64,000 bases of DNA from Luteimonas gilva (GCF_005239095.1 NZ_SZUA01000003.1:558001-622000); one strand, 5' to 3'; shown: positions 1-9,603, numbered from the stretch's first letter. A program made the numbers and translations. Notes: generated by a model from the letters alone, not told the origin.

Positions 1-945
1 GTCGCCGCGCACGCCGACTTCGGCATGGCGCAGCTTGCCGATCTCGCAAGCGTCCAGGTCCATGTGCACGACCCGCGCATGCGGCGCGAATTCGGCCAGC
101 TTGCCGGTGGCGCGATCGTCGAAGCGCGCACCGACCGCGATCAGCAGATCGCATTCCTGCACCGCCATGTTCGCGGCGCGGCTGCCGTGCATGCCGACCA
201 TGCCCAGGTTCAGCGGATGAGCGGCCGGCAGCGCGCCCAAGCCCTTGAGCGTCAGCACCGCCGGGATTTGGGTCGCGTCGGCGAACAAGCGGAACGCTTG
301 CACCGCATCGCCCAACACCAACCCGCCGCCGCCGTATAGCACCGGTTTCTGCGCCTGCGAGATCAGCGCCAACGCTGCGTGTAGAGAAGCATCCATCGGT
401 GCGGGCACCGGATCGGTCGGCAGCGGCGCGTGCAGCGGCAGATGCGAAGCGTCGCCGTTCTGCACGTCTTTGGGTAAATCGATCAGCACCGGGCCCGGAC
501 GGCCGGAGCGGGCGATGCGGAAGGCTTCGGCGAACATCCGCGGCAGGTCGTCGACGCTGCGCGGCAGGAAGCTGTGCTTGACGATAGGCATCGTCATGCC
601 GAACACGTCGATTTCCTGGAACGCATCGGTACCCATCAGCGCGGTCGGCACCTGGCCGGTGACGATCACCATCGGCACCGAATCCAGCATCGCATCGGCG
701 ATGCCGGTGACCAGGTTGGAGGCGCCGGGGCCGGAAGTGGCCACGCATACGCCGACGCGGCCGCCGGCGCGCGCATAGCCGTTCGCCGCGAACGCCGCGC
801 CTTGTTCGTGCCGGACCAATACGTGTTTCAGGTCCGACCCGTGCAGCGCGTCGTAGAACGGCATGATCGCGCCGCCCGGATAACCGAACAGCGTGTCCAC
901 GCCTTCCGCGGACAATGCTTGCACCAACCAGCGCGCCCCGTTCAT
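1..945 (-). CDS. ilvG: Acetolactate synthase large subunit (partial, 3' end beyond left edge)
   Basis: Thiamine-diphosphate enzyme condensing two pyruvates, or pyruvate and 2-oxobutyrate, in the first common step of valine and isoleucine synthesis. The first 315 residues are present. The N-terminus reads [20 protein letters not shown], followed by the GYPGGA loop and the [16 protein letters not shown] segment with the catalytic glutamate of the family, then '[15 protein letters not shown]'. The ATG at 945 lies one base after the ilvC stop, so it is the third gene of an ilvD-ilvC-ilvG operon. The remainder of the protein, and probably a small regulatory subunit, lie outside the window. Identification is firm from these conserved blocks. 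Confidence 0.95.
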   Translation of the reverse strand, partial: MNGARWLVQALSAEGVDTLFGYPGGAIMPFYDALHGSDLKHVLVRHEQGAAFAANGYARAGGRVGVCVATSGPGASNLVTGIADAMLDSVPMVIVTGQVPTALMGTDAFQEIDVFGMTMPIVKHSFLPRSVDDLPRMFAEAFRIARSGRPGPVLIDLPKDVQNGDASHLPLHAPLPTDPVPAPMDASLHAALALISQAQKPVLYGGGGLVLGDAVQAFRLFADATQIPAVLTLKGLGALPAAHPLNLGMVGMHGSRAANMAVQECDLLIAVGARFDDRATGKLAEFAPHARVVHMDLDACEIGKLRHAEVGVRGD

Positions 946-946
946 G

Positions 947-1972
947 TCAGGCGGCCTCGGGCTGCGGTTTTCGCGCGGATTTGGCGGCGGCGGATTTCGC
1001 CGGCGCCTGCGGCGCGGTCGACAACCACTTCATGTTGGCGCGCAGCTTCTTGCCGACCGCTTCGATCGGATGCTCGAGATCGGCCTGCTTCAGCGCCTTG
1101 TAATTGGCGTTGCCGGCGGCGTATTCGGCGATCCACTGGCGGGCGAAAGTGCCGTCCTGGATTTCGGCTAGGATCTTCTTCATCTGCGCGCGCGCGTCGT
1201 CGTCGATCACGTAGGTGCCGCGGGTCAGCGCGCCGTATTGCGCGGTTTCGCTGATGAATTCGTGCATGCGGGTGATGCCGCCCTCGTAGAACAGGTCGAC
1301 GATCAGCTTCAGTTCGTGCAGGCACTCGTAGTAGGCGACTTCGGGTTGGTAACCGGCTTCGACCAGCGTTTCCCAGCCGGCCTGCACGAGCTTGGTGGCG
1401 CCGCCGCAGAGCACGGCTTGTTCGCCGAACAGGTCGGTCTCGGTTTCTTCCTTGAACGTGGTCCTGATCGCGTTCTGGCGCGCGCCGCCGATGCCGGCGC
1501 AATAGGTCAGCGCGAATTCCTCGGCGCGGCCGCTCTTGTCCTGGTGCACGGCGTAGACGCTGGGCACGCCGCGGCCGATCTCGTATTCGCGCCGCACCAG
1601 CGCGCCCGGGCCTTTCGGCGCGACCAGCACCACGTCCAGGTCTTCGCGCGGCGCGATCTGGCCGTAATGCACGTTGAAGCCGTGCGCGAACAGCAGGCAG
1701 GCGCCCGGCGCGATATTCGGCTCGATGGTTTCGCCGTACAGCTGCGGCTGGACCATGTCGGGCGTCAGCACGGCGACGAGTTCGGCGCCGCGCACCGCTT
1801 CGGCCGGCGTTTTCGGCGCGAAGCCGTCGGCCTTGGCCTTGATTTCGGTCGGGCCGCCCGGACGCAGGCCGACGGTGACGTCGAAGCCGGAATCGCGCAG
1901 GTTGAGGGCGTGCGCGCGGCCTTGGCTGCCGTAGCCGAGGATCGCTATCTTGGGTTTGCTTGCAGTGCTCAT
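947..1972 (-). CDS. ilvC: Ketol-acid reductoisomerase, class I
   Basis: Isomerises and reduces acetolactate or acetohydroxybutyrate with NADPH, second step of branched-chain amino acid synthesis. 341 residues, the normal class I length. The Rossmann start '[19 protein letters not shown]' is at about residues 10-28, 'VAPKGPG' follows in the middle, and the C-terminal knotted domain holds '[19 protein letters not shown]'. The last 20-25 residues are an Ala/Lys/Pro-rich tail ([13 protein letters not shown]) that looks dispensable. I chose the ATG at 1972; an in-frame ATG at 2017 overlaps the ilvD stop (ATGA) and would add 15 residues, but it has no Shine-Dalgarno and the family starts at the later one. 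Confidence 0.96.
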   Translation of the reverse strand: MSTASKPKIAILGYGSQGRAHALNLRDSGFDVTVGLRPGGPTEIKAKADGFAPKTPAEAVRGAELVAVLTPDMVQPQLYGETIEPNIAPGACLLFAHGFNVHYGQIAPREDLDVVLVAPKGPGALVRREYEIGRGVPSVYAVHQDKSGRAEEFALTYCAGIGGARQNAIRTTFKEETETDLFGEQAVLCGGATKLVQAGWETLVEAGYQPEVAYYECLHELKLIVDLFYEGGITRMHEFISETAQYGALTRGTYVIDDDARAQMKKILAEIQDGTFARQWIAEYAAGNANYKALKQADLEHPIEAVGKKLRANMKWLSTAPQAPAKSAAAKSARKPQPEAA

Positions 1973-2013
1973 GTCGTTGGCCTGGTGGTGGAGGGGTTTC
2001 GAATCCGTAGAGG

Positions 2014-3756
2014 TCATGCGTAAATCGGTTCGTGCCGTTCGCTCGGCACGACCGAGATCGGAATGCCGCGAGGCGTTTCTCCCGCCGCGTCGAGCGGCCC
2101 GGGAGCGGTGACGGCGCCTTTCGATGCCGAACCGACGTCGCGCGCGTACTTGGCGAGCACGCCGCTGGTCACGCGCGGCGCGATCCGCGTCGGTTCGCGC
2201 GCTTCCAAATCCGCATCGACGTCGATCCGACGCGCCGCGACGTCGATGCGCACGATGTCGCCGTCGCGCAATTTCGCGATCGGCCCGCCGCGCATCGCTT
2301 CGGGCGAGATGTGACCGACCATGAAGCCGTGCGTCGCGCCGCTGAAACGGCCGTCGGTGATCAAGGCGACGTCGTTGCCCAGGCCTTGTCCGACCAGCGC
2401 GGCGGTAACGGCCAGCATCTCGCGCATGCCGGGTCCGCCGGCCGGACCTTCGAAACGGATCGCGACCACGTCGCCGGCATTGATCGCACGCGCTTGCACC
2501 GCGGCGAACGCGGCCTCTTCCGAATCGAACACGCGCGCCGGGCCTTCGAAGCGTTCGCGGCCGTGGCCGGCGAGTTTGACGATGCAACCTTCGGGCGCCA
2601 GATCGCCGTACAGGATCGAATAGCCGCCGCGCGGTTTGATCGGATCGCTCACCGGACGCACGACGTCTTGCGCGCCCGGTGCGGGCACTTCGTCGAGTTC
2701 CTGAAAAAGGGAAAGGCCGGTGACCGTCGGAATATCCTCGATCAAACCGGCCGCTCTCAGTTCGCGCGCCACCAATGCCGTCCCGCCGTGTTCGAACATT
2801 TCCGCGGCGGTGTAGCGGCCGCCCGGTTTCAAGTCGGCGATCACCGGCGTGTTCGCCGACGCGGCTTCGAATTCCTCCAAGTCGAACGCCACGCCGGCCT
2901 CATGCGCGATCGCCAGCAGATGCAGCGCCGCATTGGTGGAGCCGGCGGTCGCCGACACCGCGCGCGCGGCGTTGCGCAAGGCCGCGGGGGAGAGCAGGGC
3001 GCGCGGTGTCGGGCCGCCTTCGCGCAATCGGCGCATCACCAGTTCGCCGCAGGCTTTCGCGGCGCCGGGCTTGCCGGTATGGATCGCGGGGATATCGTTG
3101 GCGCCCAGCGGCGACAGGCCGAGGAAAGTCAGCACCATCGCCATCGTGTTGGCGGTGAACTGGCCGCCGCAGGCGCCGGCGCCGGGGCAGGCGTGCGATT
3201 CGATGCGGTGCAATTCGGCGTCGTCGATCTTGCCGGCCGAGTGCGCGCCGACCGCTTCGAACACATCCTGCACGGTCAGCGCTTTGTCCGCGCCGTCCTT
3301 CGTGCGGCATTGGCCCGGCATGATCGTGCCGCCGTACAGAATCACGCTCGGGATATCGAGCCGCGCCGCGGCCATCGCCGCGGCCGGAATCGTCTTGTCG
3401 CAACCGACCAGCATCACCGCCGCGTCGAGGCAATGGCCGGAGACCGCGAGTTCGATCGAATCGGCGATGGTTTCGCGCGAGGCCAGCGAAGCGCGCATGC
3501 CGTCGCTGCCCATCGCGATGCCGTCGGTGACGGCGATGGTGTTGAATTCGACCGGCGTACCGCCGCCGGCGATCACGCCGGCGCGCACGTGCTGCGCCAG
3601 ATCGCGCAGCGTAAAGTTGCAGGGCGACACGTCGGACCAGGTGTGCACCACCGCCACCAGCGGTTTGGCGATCGCCGCATCGTCCAGGCCGGTGGCGCGC
3701 AGCATCGCGCGCGCCGGGGCTCTTGCGGGTCCGAGTTTTATGGCATCGCTTTTCAC
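2014..3756 (-). CDS. ilvD: Dihydroxy-acid dehydratase
   Basis: Fe-S enzyme that dehydrates dihydroxy-isovalerate and dihydroxy-methylvalerate to the 2-oxo acids, penultimate step to Val and Ile. 580 residues, within family range. The cysteines expected for the cluster are present: 'SPCNFTL', 'VGCDKTIPA' and '[18 protein letters not shown]'. '[14 protein letters not shown]'-like sequence (here [18 protein letters not shown]) is near the C-terminus. The start is a GTG at 3756 preceded by an AAGGA Shine-Dalgarno 8 bases upstream; no upstream ATG fits. It is the first structural gene after the ilv leader/attenuator and overlaps no other gene. Confidence 0.96.
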   Translation of the reverse strand: MKSDAIKLGPARAPARAMLRATGLDDAAIAKPLVAVVHTWSDVSPCNFTLRDLAQHVRAGVIAGGGTPVEFNTIAVTDGIAMGSDGMRASLASRETIADSIELAVSGHCLDAAVMLVGCDKTIPAAAMAAARLDIPSVILYGGTIMPGQCRTKDGADKALTVQDVFEAVGAHSAGKIDDAELHRIESHACPGAGACGGQFTANTMAMVLTFLGLSPLGANDIPAIHTGKPGAAKACGELVMRRLREGGPTPRALLSPAALRNAARAVSATAGSTNAALHLLAIAHEAGVAFDLEEFEAASANTPVIADLKPGGRYTAAEMFEHGGTALVARELRAAGLIEDIPTVTGLSLFQELDEVPAPGAQDVVRPVSDPIKPRGGYSILYGDLAPEGCIVKLAGHGRERFEGPARVFDSEEAAFAAVQARAINAGDVVAIRFEGPAGGPGMREMLAVTAALVGQGLGNDVALITDGRFSGATHGFMVGHISPEAMRGGPIAKLRDGDIVRIDVAARRIDVDADLEAREPTRIAPRVTSGVLAKYARDVGSASKGAVTAPGPLDAAGETPRGIPISVVPSERHEPIYA

Positions 3757-3787
3757 GCTGAGGTTCCTTGGAAAACCTCAGATCGCA

Positions 3788-3823
3788 AAAACAAAAACCC
3801 CGCGCCTTGTTAGGGCGCGGGGT
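3788..3823 (-). terminator. ilv operon attenuator (intrinsic terminator)
   Basis: On the minus strand a perfect 10-bp stem (ACCCCGCGCC / GGCGCGGGGT, 7-base loop) is followed directly by TTTTGTTTTTG. It lies between the ilv leader peptide stop (3857) and ilvD. The 5' arm CCCGCGCC can alternatively pair with GGCGCGGG at 3873-3880, which lies inside the leader peptide reading frame just after its Leu/Ile/Val codons. This is the classic 2:3 antiterminator versus 3:4 terminator arrangement. Confidence 0.9.
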
Positions 3824-3856
3824 CTTGGTTCTCTCGACCTGGGTTTTGCTTTTTAG

Positions 3857-3964
3857 TTACGCAAACCCGATTCCCGCGCCTGTTTGGACGGTAATAAGGA
3901 CGAGTACGAGAATAAGGGCGGCGGTCGCGACGCTAAGCAGCAGCGGGCGCATGTCGGTCGACAT
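3857..3964 (-). CDS. ilvL: ilv operon leader peptide
   Basis: Short ORF (35 residues from the ATG at 3964; 31 from the ATG at 3952) containing LLLS and then ALILVLVLITV, i.e. nine branched-chain residues in ten consecutive codons. It ends 34 bases before a strong terminator stem in front of ilvD. Ribosome stalling on scarce Leu/Ile/Val-tRNA would leave the GGCGCGGG segment (3873-3880) free to form an antiterminator. The gene has no other plausible role. The exact start is uncertain: neither ATG has an ideal Shine-Dalgarno, and a third in-frame ATG lies at 4003. The peptide does not resemble E. coli IlvL in sequence beyond the run of controlling codons. Confidence 0.85.
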   Translation of the reverse strand: MSTDMRPLLLSVATAALILVLVLITVQTGAGIGFA

Positions 3965-5501
3965 GGCCTTCGCGGTCTGCGGATGGATGTTGCGCTGCGT
4001 CATGGGTCGAGAAGAACATGCCGGTTTGGGAGTTGTCAATAGTTTCGCAGGAAATTATTTCGGGCCGGGATGCTGCTGCTCTCCGCCGACGACCCCTAAA
4101 GCTTAGAGAGTCGATCTTTTGTGGGAGCGGCTTTAGCCGCGAGCTCTTTCGATCAGATGGCGAATACGAAAAAGAGCTCGCGGCTAAAGCCGCGTCCAAA
4201 AAAAAAGCATCACAGCGACCGAGTATACGCTCGCGCAAAGCGGCATAGTCCGCCGGCAGCGGCTCGGCCGACGCGGGCTTGGCCAGACATTCGGCTAAGG
4301 CCGGCGGCGGTTCGACCGGATGGCCGACCAGCGGTTCGACGATGGTTTCGAACTTGGCCGGATGCGCGGTCGCCGCGACTGCCCAGTGACGGTCGTCGCC
4401 CGCTTCGCGCAAGCGTTCGAGCAAATGCAGGCCGGTGGCGGTATGCGGGCAGGGCACGATGCCGTGCCGCGCGGGCGCTTGCCGGATCGTGTCGCGGATC
4501 GTGGCGTCGTCCACCGATTCGGCGACGAAGCTCGCGCGCAATGCCGCATCGTCGCCGTGCCAATAACGCAGCCGCTCGAAATTGCTCGGCGCGCCTACGT
4601 CCATCGCATTGGCCAAGGTCGCGCGGGTCGGCCGCGGTGCGTAATCGGCGCCGGAGAAGTAGCGCGGCAAGGCGTCGTTGGCGTTGGTTGCCAGTCGGAT
4701 TTCGCCGATCGGCTGGCCCATCCGCTTGGCCACGTAAGCGGCGCAGGCGTTGCCCAGATTGCCGGTGGGCACGATGAAATTCAGCGGCGCGCCGCGTTCG
4801 GCGGCGAAGCGCGATGCGGCCTGCGCGTAATACGCCGCCTGCGGCAGCAAGCGGCCCAGGCTGATGCTGTTGGCCGAGCTCAGCGGCCGTACGCGCCGCA
4901 AGGGCTCGTCGGATAAAGCTTGTTTCGCCAAACGTTGGCAGTCGTCGAAACTGCCGTCGACGCGGAAGGCGCGCACGTTGTCGCCCCAACATCCCAAACC
5001 GTGCGCTTGCCGCGGCGAGACGCGTCCATCGGGGTAGAGGATGACGACTTCGAAACCCGGCTTGCGATGGAAGGCCGCCGCGACCGCGGCGCCGGTGTCG
5101 CCGGAGGTGGCGACGACGATCGTGGTGGGCGGCGCGCTTTCATCGCGCAAGCCCGATAAGGCTTCGGCGAGGAAACGCGCCGCGTAATCCTTGAAGGCGG
5201 CGGTGGGGCCGTGGAAGAGCTCCAGCAGCCAGTCGCCTTCGCCGCGCAGTGCACGCAGCGGCGCGGGAAAATCGAAGGCGCGCGCGCAAATATCGGCGAG
5301 CCGGTCGCGCAGGGCGGAATCTTCGAAATAGGGCGCAAGAAGCGCATGCGCAGCGCGGTCCAGAGTCGCCTCCGGACCTATGAAAATAGGGCCCGGAAAG
5401 CGTTCCGGCACATACAGGCCGCCGTCGGGCGCGAGGCCGGCGGCGAGGGCGTCGTCGATGGGAGTTGAAGGCGATGCTCCGCGGGTGCTGAGGAATTCCA
5501 T
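3933..5501 (-). CDS. thrC: Threonine synthase with aberrant C-terminal read-through
   Basis: PLP enzyme converting O-phosphohomoserine to threonine. The core is canonical: N-terminal MEFLSTRG, 'GPTAAFKDYAARF' with the PLP lysine (about residue 105), 'SGDTGAAVAAAF', and 'PTGNLGNACAAYVAKRMG' binding the PLP phosphate. About 430 residues would be normal, but the frame has no stop there. It enters the palindrome at about residue 434 and continues for some 88 more residues (…ALAASSFSYSPSDRKSSRLK…), ending inside the ilv leader region at 3933. A TGA lies one frame away near 4212, so the original stop may have been lost by a small indel. The core (4200-5501) is secure; whether the tail is made is not known. 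It is separated from thrB by about 310 bases of repeats. Confidence 0.9.
   Translation of the reverse strand: MEFLSTRGASPSTPIDDALAAGLAPDGGLYVPERFPGPIFIGPEATLDRAAHALLAPYFEDSALRDRLADICARAFDFPAPLRALRGEGDWLLELFHGPTAAFKDYAARFLAEALSGLRDESAPPTTIVVATSGDTGAAVAAAFHRKPGFEVVILYPDGRVSPRQAHGLGCWGDNVRAFRVDGSFDDCQRLAKQALSDEPLRRVRPLSSANSISLGRLLPQAAYYAQAASRFAAERGAPLNFIVPTGNLGNACAAYVAKRMGQPIGEIRLATNANDALPRYFSGADYAPRPTRATLANAMDVGAPSNFERLRYWHGDDAALRASFVAESVDDATIRDTIRQAPARHGIVPCPHTATGLHLLERLREAGDDRHWAVAATAHPAKFETIVEPLVGHPVEPPPALAECLAKPASAEPLPADYAALRERILGRCDAFFLDAALAASSFSYSPSDRKSSRLKPLPQKIDSLSFRGRRRRAAASRPEIISCETIDNSQTGMFFSTHDAAQHPSADREGHVDRHAPAAA
4034..4039 (-). promoter_or_regulatory. Possible -35 box for the ilv leader transcript
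   Basis: A perfect TTGACA lies on the minus strand 70-75 bases upstream of the leader ATG at 3964. The expected -10 position 17-18 bases downstream (GTTCTT/TTCTTC) is a poor match, so this is only a candidate. The thrC reading frame runs through it. Confidence 0.3.
4121..4197. repeat. Palindromic REP-like element, family A (copy 1)
   Basis: Inverted repeat: left arm 4123-4149 (GGGAGCGGCTTTAGCCGCGA then GCTCTTT), right arm 4171-4197 its near-perfect complement, with a 21-base spacer. It is the same family as the elements at 23625-23714 and 54185-54280 (core GGAGCGGCTTTAGCCGCGA). It sits at the 3' end of thrC and is translated in frame as a tail of ThrC. A nine-A run follows at 4198-4206. Confidence 0.9.
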
Positions 5502-5519
5502 GCTCTTGTTTTAGCCGCC

Positions 5520-5802
5520 ATTCCCGCGAAGGCGGGAATCCAGTGACTTTCGCGCCAGAAACGACGACGCGATCATGCAAGTCTGCGCGCCCTCACCCGA
5601 CCCTCGCTCCGCGCCCCGGCCCGCGCTTACGCGCAGGCGCTCAACGGCGCGCGCAGCAGTGCCGCGCAAGAAGCGCTGTTTCGCCCCGCAAGCGGGAGAG
5701 GGCTTAAAGTCACTGGATTCCCGCCTTCGCGGGAACGACAGCTTTGAAGGCAAAAGCAAAGCGGAAAGCAACGTGGATCCCAGCTTGCGCTGGGATGACG
5801 GT
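5520..5802. repeat. Composite intergenic repeat between thrB and thrC
   Basis: No gene is supported in 5502-5811. The stretch holds an inverted pair: 5520-5550 (ATTCCCGCGAAGGCGGGAAT then CCAGTGACTTT) and its complement at 5706-5735. Between them is a second, imperfect palindrome whose outer parts are CCCTCACCCGACCCTCGC (about 5590) and GCAAGCGGGAGAGGGCTT (about 5690). A third hairpin, GGATCCCAGC…GCTGGGATGACG, is at 5773-5800. These are mobile-looking non-coding repeats. The resulting structure could dampen transcription from thrB into thrC. Confidence 0.8.
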
Positions 5803-5811
5803 GCCGGGGCA

Positions 5812-6759
5812 TCAAACGTCATCGCCGATCACCTCCGCCCGCGGCCCCGCCACCGGCGACACATAGACCCGCGAACCGAAGCCCGCGTCGGCGAACGCGG
5901 CGCGCATCGGCGCAGCGGCGGCGTCGGCTTCGCGCGCCGAACGGAACCAGGCGAAGACGCTCGGGCCGCCGCCCGAAATGCTGGCGCCCAACGCGCCCGA
6001 GTCCAACGCGGCGGACTTCACCGCGGCGAAGCCGGGAATGAGCGGGGCGCGGCGCGGTTCCACCAGAAGGTCCTGCAAGCCTTCGCGGATCAGATCGGCG
6101 TCGCCGCGCTGCAATCCGGTCAAGAACAAAGCCAGGTGCGCGCTTTGTTCGACCACCAAACCCAAGGGATAAGGTTCGGCCAGCACCGCGCGCGCGCGGC
6201 GGGTTTCCAGCACTTGGTCGGGATGCACCACCACGCAATGCAGCCATTCCGGCGCCTGCAATTCGATCACCCGCGTCGCGGTCGCCATCACCACGCCGCC
6301 GAACAGCATGGGCGCGACGTTGTCGCCGTGGCGGCTGCCGCTGGACACCGATTCGCCGTCCAGCGCGAACGGATACAGCGCCGCACGCGACAGCGGCGCG
6401 TCGAGCAAGGCATTGGCGGCGACCACGGCCGCCACGCAGGAAGCCGCGGAACCGCCGAGCCCGGAACCCAGCGCGATGCCCTTCTCCAATTCGAGTTCGA
6501 ACCCGTAGCCCAAACGCAATTTTTCGCGCAGCGAAATCAAGGCTTGGCCGGCGGTGTTCTCCGCGGCCGCCAGCGGCAGCCGGTCCGCGCCGGCGACATC
6601 GCCGCCGATCGAGCGGATGCGCACCGTCGGCTCGGCGATGCGCCGCACCGTCGCGGTGTCGCGCGGCCCGGCGATGGTGTGGCCGAGCAGGTCGAAACCC
6701 ACGCCGATGTTGCCGACGCTGGCCGGCGCGTACGCGCGCGCTTCGCGCCGTACGCTCAT
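5812..6759 (-). CDS. thrB: Homoserine kinase
   Basis: GHMP-family kinase phosphorylating homoserine, third enzyme of the threonine branch. 315 residues, the family's normal length. Start region '[20 protein letters not shown]', then the phosphate-binding loop '[19 protein letters not shown]' at about 95-113, and the C-terminal GHMP motif '[15 protein letters not shown]' near residue 260. Its ATG overlaps the thrA stop (ATGA), so it is translationally coupled to thrA. Confidence 0.97.
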   Translation of the reverse strand: MSVRREARAYAPASVGNIGVGFDLLGHTIAGPRDTATVRRIAEPTVRIRSIGGDVAGADRLPLAAAENTAGQALISLREKLRLGYGFELELEKGIALGSGLGGSAASCVAAVVAANALLDAPLSRAALYPFALDGESVSSGSRHGDNVAPMLFGGVVMATATRVIELQAPEWLHCVVVHPDQVLETRRARAVLAEPYPLGLVVEQSAHLALFLTGLQRGDADLIREGLQDLLVEPRRAPLIPGFAAVKSAALDSGALGASISGGGPSVFAWFRSAREADAAAAPMRAAFADAGFGSRVYVSPVAGPRAEVIGDDV

Positions 6760-9248
6760 GCCAGCGGCTCCGCGCGCAAGGTATGCGCGCCCAGCGAGCG
6801 CGCGACCGCCAGCATGTCGCCGAACACGCCGGCCGCCGTCACTTGCGGTCCCGCGCCCGGCCCTTGCACGACCAGCGCGTTCTGTGAATAGCGCGCGGTG
6901 CGGAACTGGACCAGGTTGTCAGTCAGGCGGGTGTGCCGGCAGGCGTGATCGGCGGGCAAAGCGACCACGCCGACTTGGGCGGAACCGTCGGCGCCGAGCC
7001 GCGCCAGATGGCGCAAGCCCAATCCCCGCGCGGCCGCGGCGTCGAGCCGCGCCTGCATCGGCGCATCGATCTCTTCGAGCCGGGCGAGGAAATCCTCGCG
7101 TCCGATCTTCTGCAGCGATGCCGGCACCAGGCTTTCCACGTCCACATCCTCCACCGACAGCTCGCGCCCGGCTTCCCGCGCCAGTATCACCAGCTTGCGC
7201 GCCACGTCGAGTCCCGAGAGGTCGTCGCGCGGGTCCGGTTCGGTATAGCCCAGCGCCATCGCCTCGCGCAGCAGCGCGGAAAACGGCTGGCTGCCGTCGA
7301 AACGGTTGAACAGCCAGGCCAGCGTGCCGGACAGCATGCCGTCGATGCCGTGCAGCTCGTCGCCGGTGTCGAGCAAGCCGCGCAGGGTCTGGATCACCGG
7401 CAGGCCGGCGCCGACCGTGGCCTCGTACAGGAAGCGCGCGCCGCCGCGGCGCTGCGCTTCGCCGATCGCGGCGTAGCGCGCCCATTCGCCGCTGCCGGCG
7501 TGCTTGTTGGGCGTGACCACATGGATGCCGGCGGCCAGCCATTGCGGATAGCGCGCGGCGACCGCGTCGCTGGCGCTGCAGTCGACGATCAGCGCATGCG
7601 GCAGATGCTCGCCGCGGATATGGGCGGCGAAAGCGTCCAAATCGATCGGGTTGGCGGCGCCTTCCTGCAGCGCCGCCAACGCGGAATCCGGATCGAAACC
7701 GGTTTCCGACAACGCCATCCGCCGGCTGTCGCACAGGCCGCGGATGCGCAGGTCCAGCTGCGATCGCGCGCGCAGCTTGGGCAGCGTCGCCGCCAACTGC
7801 GAAAGCAGGGCGCGGCCGACCTGACCCGGACCGATCACGCCCATCGACACGTGCTGCGGCGACAGCCAGAACGCCGAATGCGCGGCGCGCAGCGCGCGGG
7901 TGGCGTCGTCGCTGGCCACCGCCACGGACACATTGCGCTCGCTCGCGCCTTGCGCGATCGCGCGCACGTTCACCCGCGCCTGCGCCAGCCCGCCGAGCAG
8001 GCGCGCGGCCACGCCCGGCGTGCCGACCATGCCGTCGCCGACCGCCGCGAGCACGCTGATGTCTTGGGTGACGCGCACGGCCTGGGTGCGCTGGTCGGCC
8101 ATATCGCCAGCGAAAGCCTGCGCGATCGCGGCGCGGCCGCGTTCGGCCTGGTCGGCGCGGACGATGCAGCAGATCGAATGCTCGGACGAGCCCTGCGAAA
8201 TCATCGTCACCGAGACGCCGGCGCCGTGCAGCGCGGCGAACAGGCGTTCGGCCGCGCCGGGCACGCCGACCATGCCGTTGCCGACCAGTTCCAGCACCGC
8301 CAAGTCGCGGACCAGGCTGAGGCCTTTGACCGGCGTGCCGTCGGCGGAATGCTTCGCGACGATTTCGGTGCCGGGCGCTTGCGGCCGCAGCGTGTTGCGG
8401 ATCCGCAGCGGAATGCCGCGCGACTGCACCGGCGCCAATGTTTGCGGATGCAGCACTTTCGCGCCGAAATAAGCCAGTTCGCAGGCTTCGGCATAGGACA
8501 GCGAGGGCAGCAGCACCGCGTCCGGCACCAGGCGCGGATCGGCGGACAGCACGCCGTCGACATCGGTCCAGATGGTCAGCGCGTCGGCGTCGCAAAGATT
8601 GGCGAAGATCGCCGCGGAAAAATCGCTGCCGTTGCGGCCGAGCGTGGCGTCGCGGCCCTGGGCATCGCGGGCGACGAAACCGGTGACGACGGTATCGCGT
8701 CCCGCATGTTCGGCGCGCCAGCGCGCGAATCGGCGTCGGCTTTCGTCCCAATCCACGCCGACGCCCATTTCGCCCGGATGCACGACCAGCGCTTCGCGCG
8801 CGTCGAGGCGCTGCCAGCCGTCGCCTAGCGCGGCCCGCACTAGATGCGACGACCAGATTTCGCCGGCGCCGTGCACGCGCGCGGCGAGCGTTTGCGCGTC
8901 GGCGGGGTCGGCGGCCAGTTCGAGAAGATCGGCGCGCAGATCGTCGAAACCGGCGGCGATGGTTTCCCGCACATCGGCATCGCCGAGCGTTTCGGCCGCA
9001 TCGAGATGCCGCTGGCGCAGCGCTTCCCAATCCAAAGCCCAGTCGCGGCCTTCGCGCGCGGCCTCGGCCATCGCCACCAAGGCGTTGGTCGTGCCTTGCA
9101 TCGCCGAGACGACGACCAGGCGCGTGCCGGTTTCGCCGAGCAGCGCGCCGATCGCGCGCATTTTGGCGGCGTCGGCCAGGCTGCTGCCGCCGAATTTGTG
9201 GACATGACAGGACTGGGAAGGATCTTCGGAAGGCGGCGAGGACGGCAT
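6756..9248 (-). CDS. thrA: Bifunctional aspartokinase / homoserine dehydrogenase I
   Basis: Fused enzyme catalysing the first and third steps from aspartate to homoserine. 830 residues, close to ThrA of E. coli. Aspartokinase: '[10 protein letters not shown]' at about residue 15 and '[15 protein letters not shown]' in the middle. Two ACT domains follow ('[16 protein letters not shown]', '[16 protein letters not shown]'), then homoserine dehydrogenase with NAD-binding '[15 protein letters not shown]' and '[10 protein letters not shown]'. The start chosen is the ATG at 9248 (MPSSPPSED). The frame is open further upstream to 9503, but that extension is His/Arg junk overlapping the thr leader. 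First gene of thrA-thrB-thrC. Confidence 0.97.
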   Translation of the reverse strand: MPSSPPSEDPSQSCHVHKFGGSSLADAAKMRAIGALLGETGTRLVVVSAMQGTTNALVAMAEAAREGRDWALDWEALRQRHLDAAETLGDADVRETIAAGFDDLRADLLELAADPADAQTLAARVHGAGEIWSSHLVRAALGDGWQRLDAREALVVHPGEMGVGVDWDESRRRFARWRAEHAGRDTVVTGFVARDAQGRDATLGRNGSDFSAAIFANLCDADALTIWTDVDGVLSADPRLVPDAVLLPSLSYAEACELAYFGAKVLHPQTLAPVQSRGIPLRIRNTLRPQAPGTEIVAKHSADGTPVKGLSLVRDLAVLELVGNGMVGVPGAAERLFAALHGAGVSVTMISQGSSEHSICCIVRADQAERGRAAIAQAFAGDMADQRTQAVRVTQDISVLAAVGDGMVGTPGVAARLLGGLAQARVNVRAIAQGASERNVSVAVASDDATRALRAAHSAFWLSPQHVSMGVIGPGQVGRALLSQLAATLPKLRARSQLDLRIRGLCDSRRMALSETGFDPDSALAALQEGAANPIDLDAFAAHIRGEHLPHALIVDCSASDAVAARYPQWLAAGIHVVTPNKHAGSGEWARYAAIGEAQRRGGARFLYEATVGAGLPVIQTLRGLLDTGDELHGIDGMLSGTLAWLFNRFDGSQPFSALLREAMALGYTEPDPRDDLSGLDVARKLVILAREAGRELSVEDVDVESLVPASLQKIGREDFLARLEEIDAPMQARLDAAAARGLGLRHLARLGADGSAQVGVVALPADHACRHTRLTDNLVQFRTARYSQNALVVQGPGAGPQVTAAGVFGDMLAVARSLGAHTLRAEPLA

Positions 9249-9299
9249 GAGAGGAGCTCCGGTTGGGCTCCGCCGCGATATCGGATGAAGGCTGCCGGC

Positions 9300-9320
9300 C
9301 CGCACCCGGATCGGGTGCGG
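9300..9320 (-). promoter_or_regulatory. Candidate thr attenuator hairpin
   Basis: Between the thr leader peptide and thrA, a 9-bp stem (CCGCACCCG / CGGGTGCGG, 3-base loop). The first arm transcribed on the minus strand (CCGCACCCG, from 9320) can instead pair with CCGGGTGCGG in the last codons of the leader peptide (around 9351-9363). That gives alternative structures as in Thr attenuation. Unlike the ilv attenuator no U-run follows, so the mechanism of termination is unclear. Confidence 0.6.
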
Positions 9321-9334
9321 AGCGGCGTGGTCGA

Positions 9335-9400
9335 TCAGCTGGACACGCGCGTCCGCACCCGGGTCCGGGTGGTGGTCGTGGTGGTGGTAATCGTCGCCAT
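9335..9400 (-). CDS. thrL: thr operon leader peptide
   Basis: A 21-codon ORF starting at the ATG 9400 and ending TGA at 9335. It encodes MATI, then seven consecutive threonines and RTRVRTRVSS: ten threonine codons plus one isoleucine codon. It lies 86 bases before the thrA start on the same strand. This is the expected controlling peptide for threonine/isoleucine attenuation of thrABC. The Shine-Dalgarno is weak (a GGAG well upstream). Confidence 0.9.
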   Translation of the reverse strand: MATITTTTTTTRTRVRTRVSS

Positions 9401-9513
9401 GGGCGCGACCGCGCTCCGGCTTGGGAGCCGGGCGGCGAAGCGGGCGATGGCGGACGGCGCGTGCATGCCGACAGCAATACCGGACGATGGTGCGCCGCGT
9501 CAAGGCCTGTTTC

Positions 9514-9603
9514 GCTTGTGTAGAGCGGAGCTTGCTCCGCTGCTCTTGATTTCCCCTCCGAGGCGAGGGTAAGGCAGCGGAGCAAGCTCCGCTCTACACA
9601 AGC
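9514..9603. repeat. Palindromic element, family B (copy 1)
   Basis: Inverted repeat whose arms begin GCTTGTGTAGAGCGGAGCTT and end in the complement, separated by about 30 bases. Each arm itself contains the small palindrome GCGGAGCTTGCTCCGC. Same family as 22737-22802 and 61095-61182. It lies between the divergent thr leader and the thiC riboswitch. Confidence 0.9.

Noticed and set aside
2032-3813. 593-codon open frame on the plus strand opposite ilvD
   Set aside because: His/Arg/Ala-rich shadow frame caused by GC-rich codon bias of ilvD on the other strand; no start signal or motif.
9249-9503. 85-residue N-terminal extension of ThrA
   Set aside because: Low-complexity His/Arg/Pro sequence overlapping the thr leader peptide in a different frame; the family starts at the ATG 9248.
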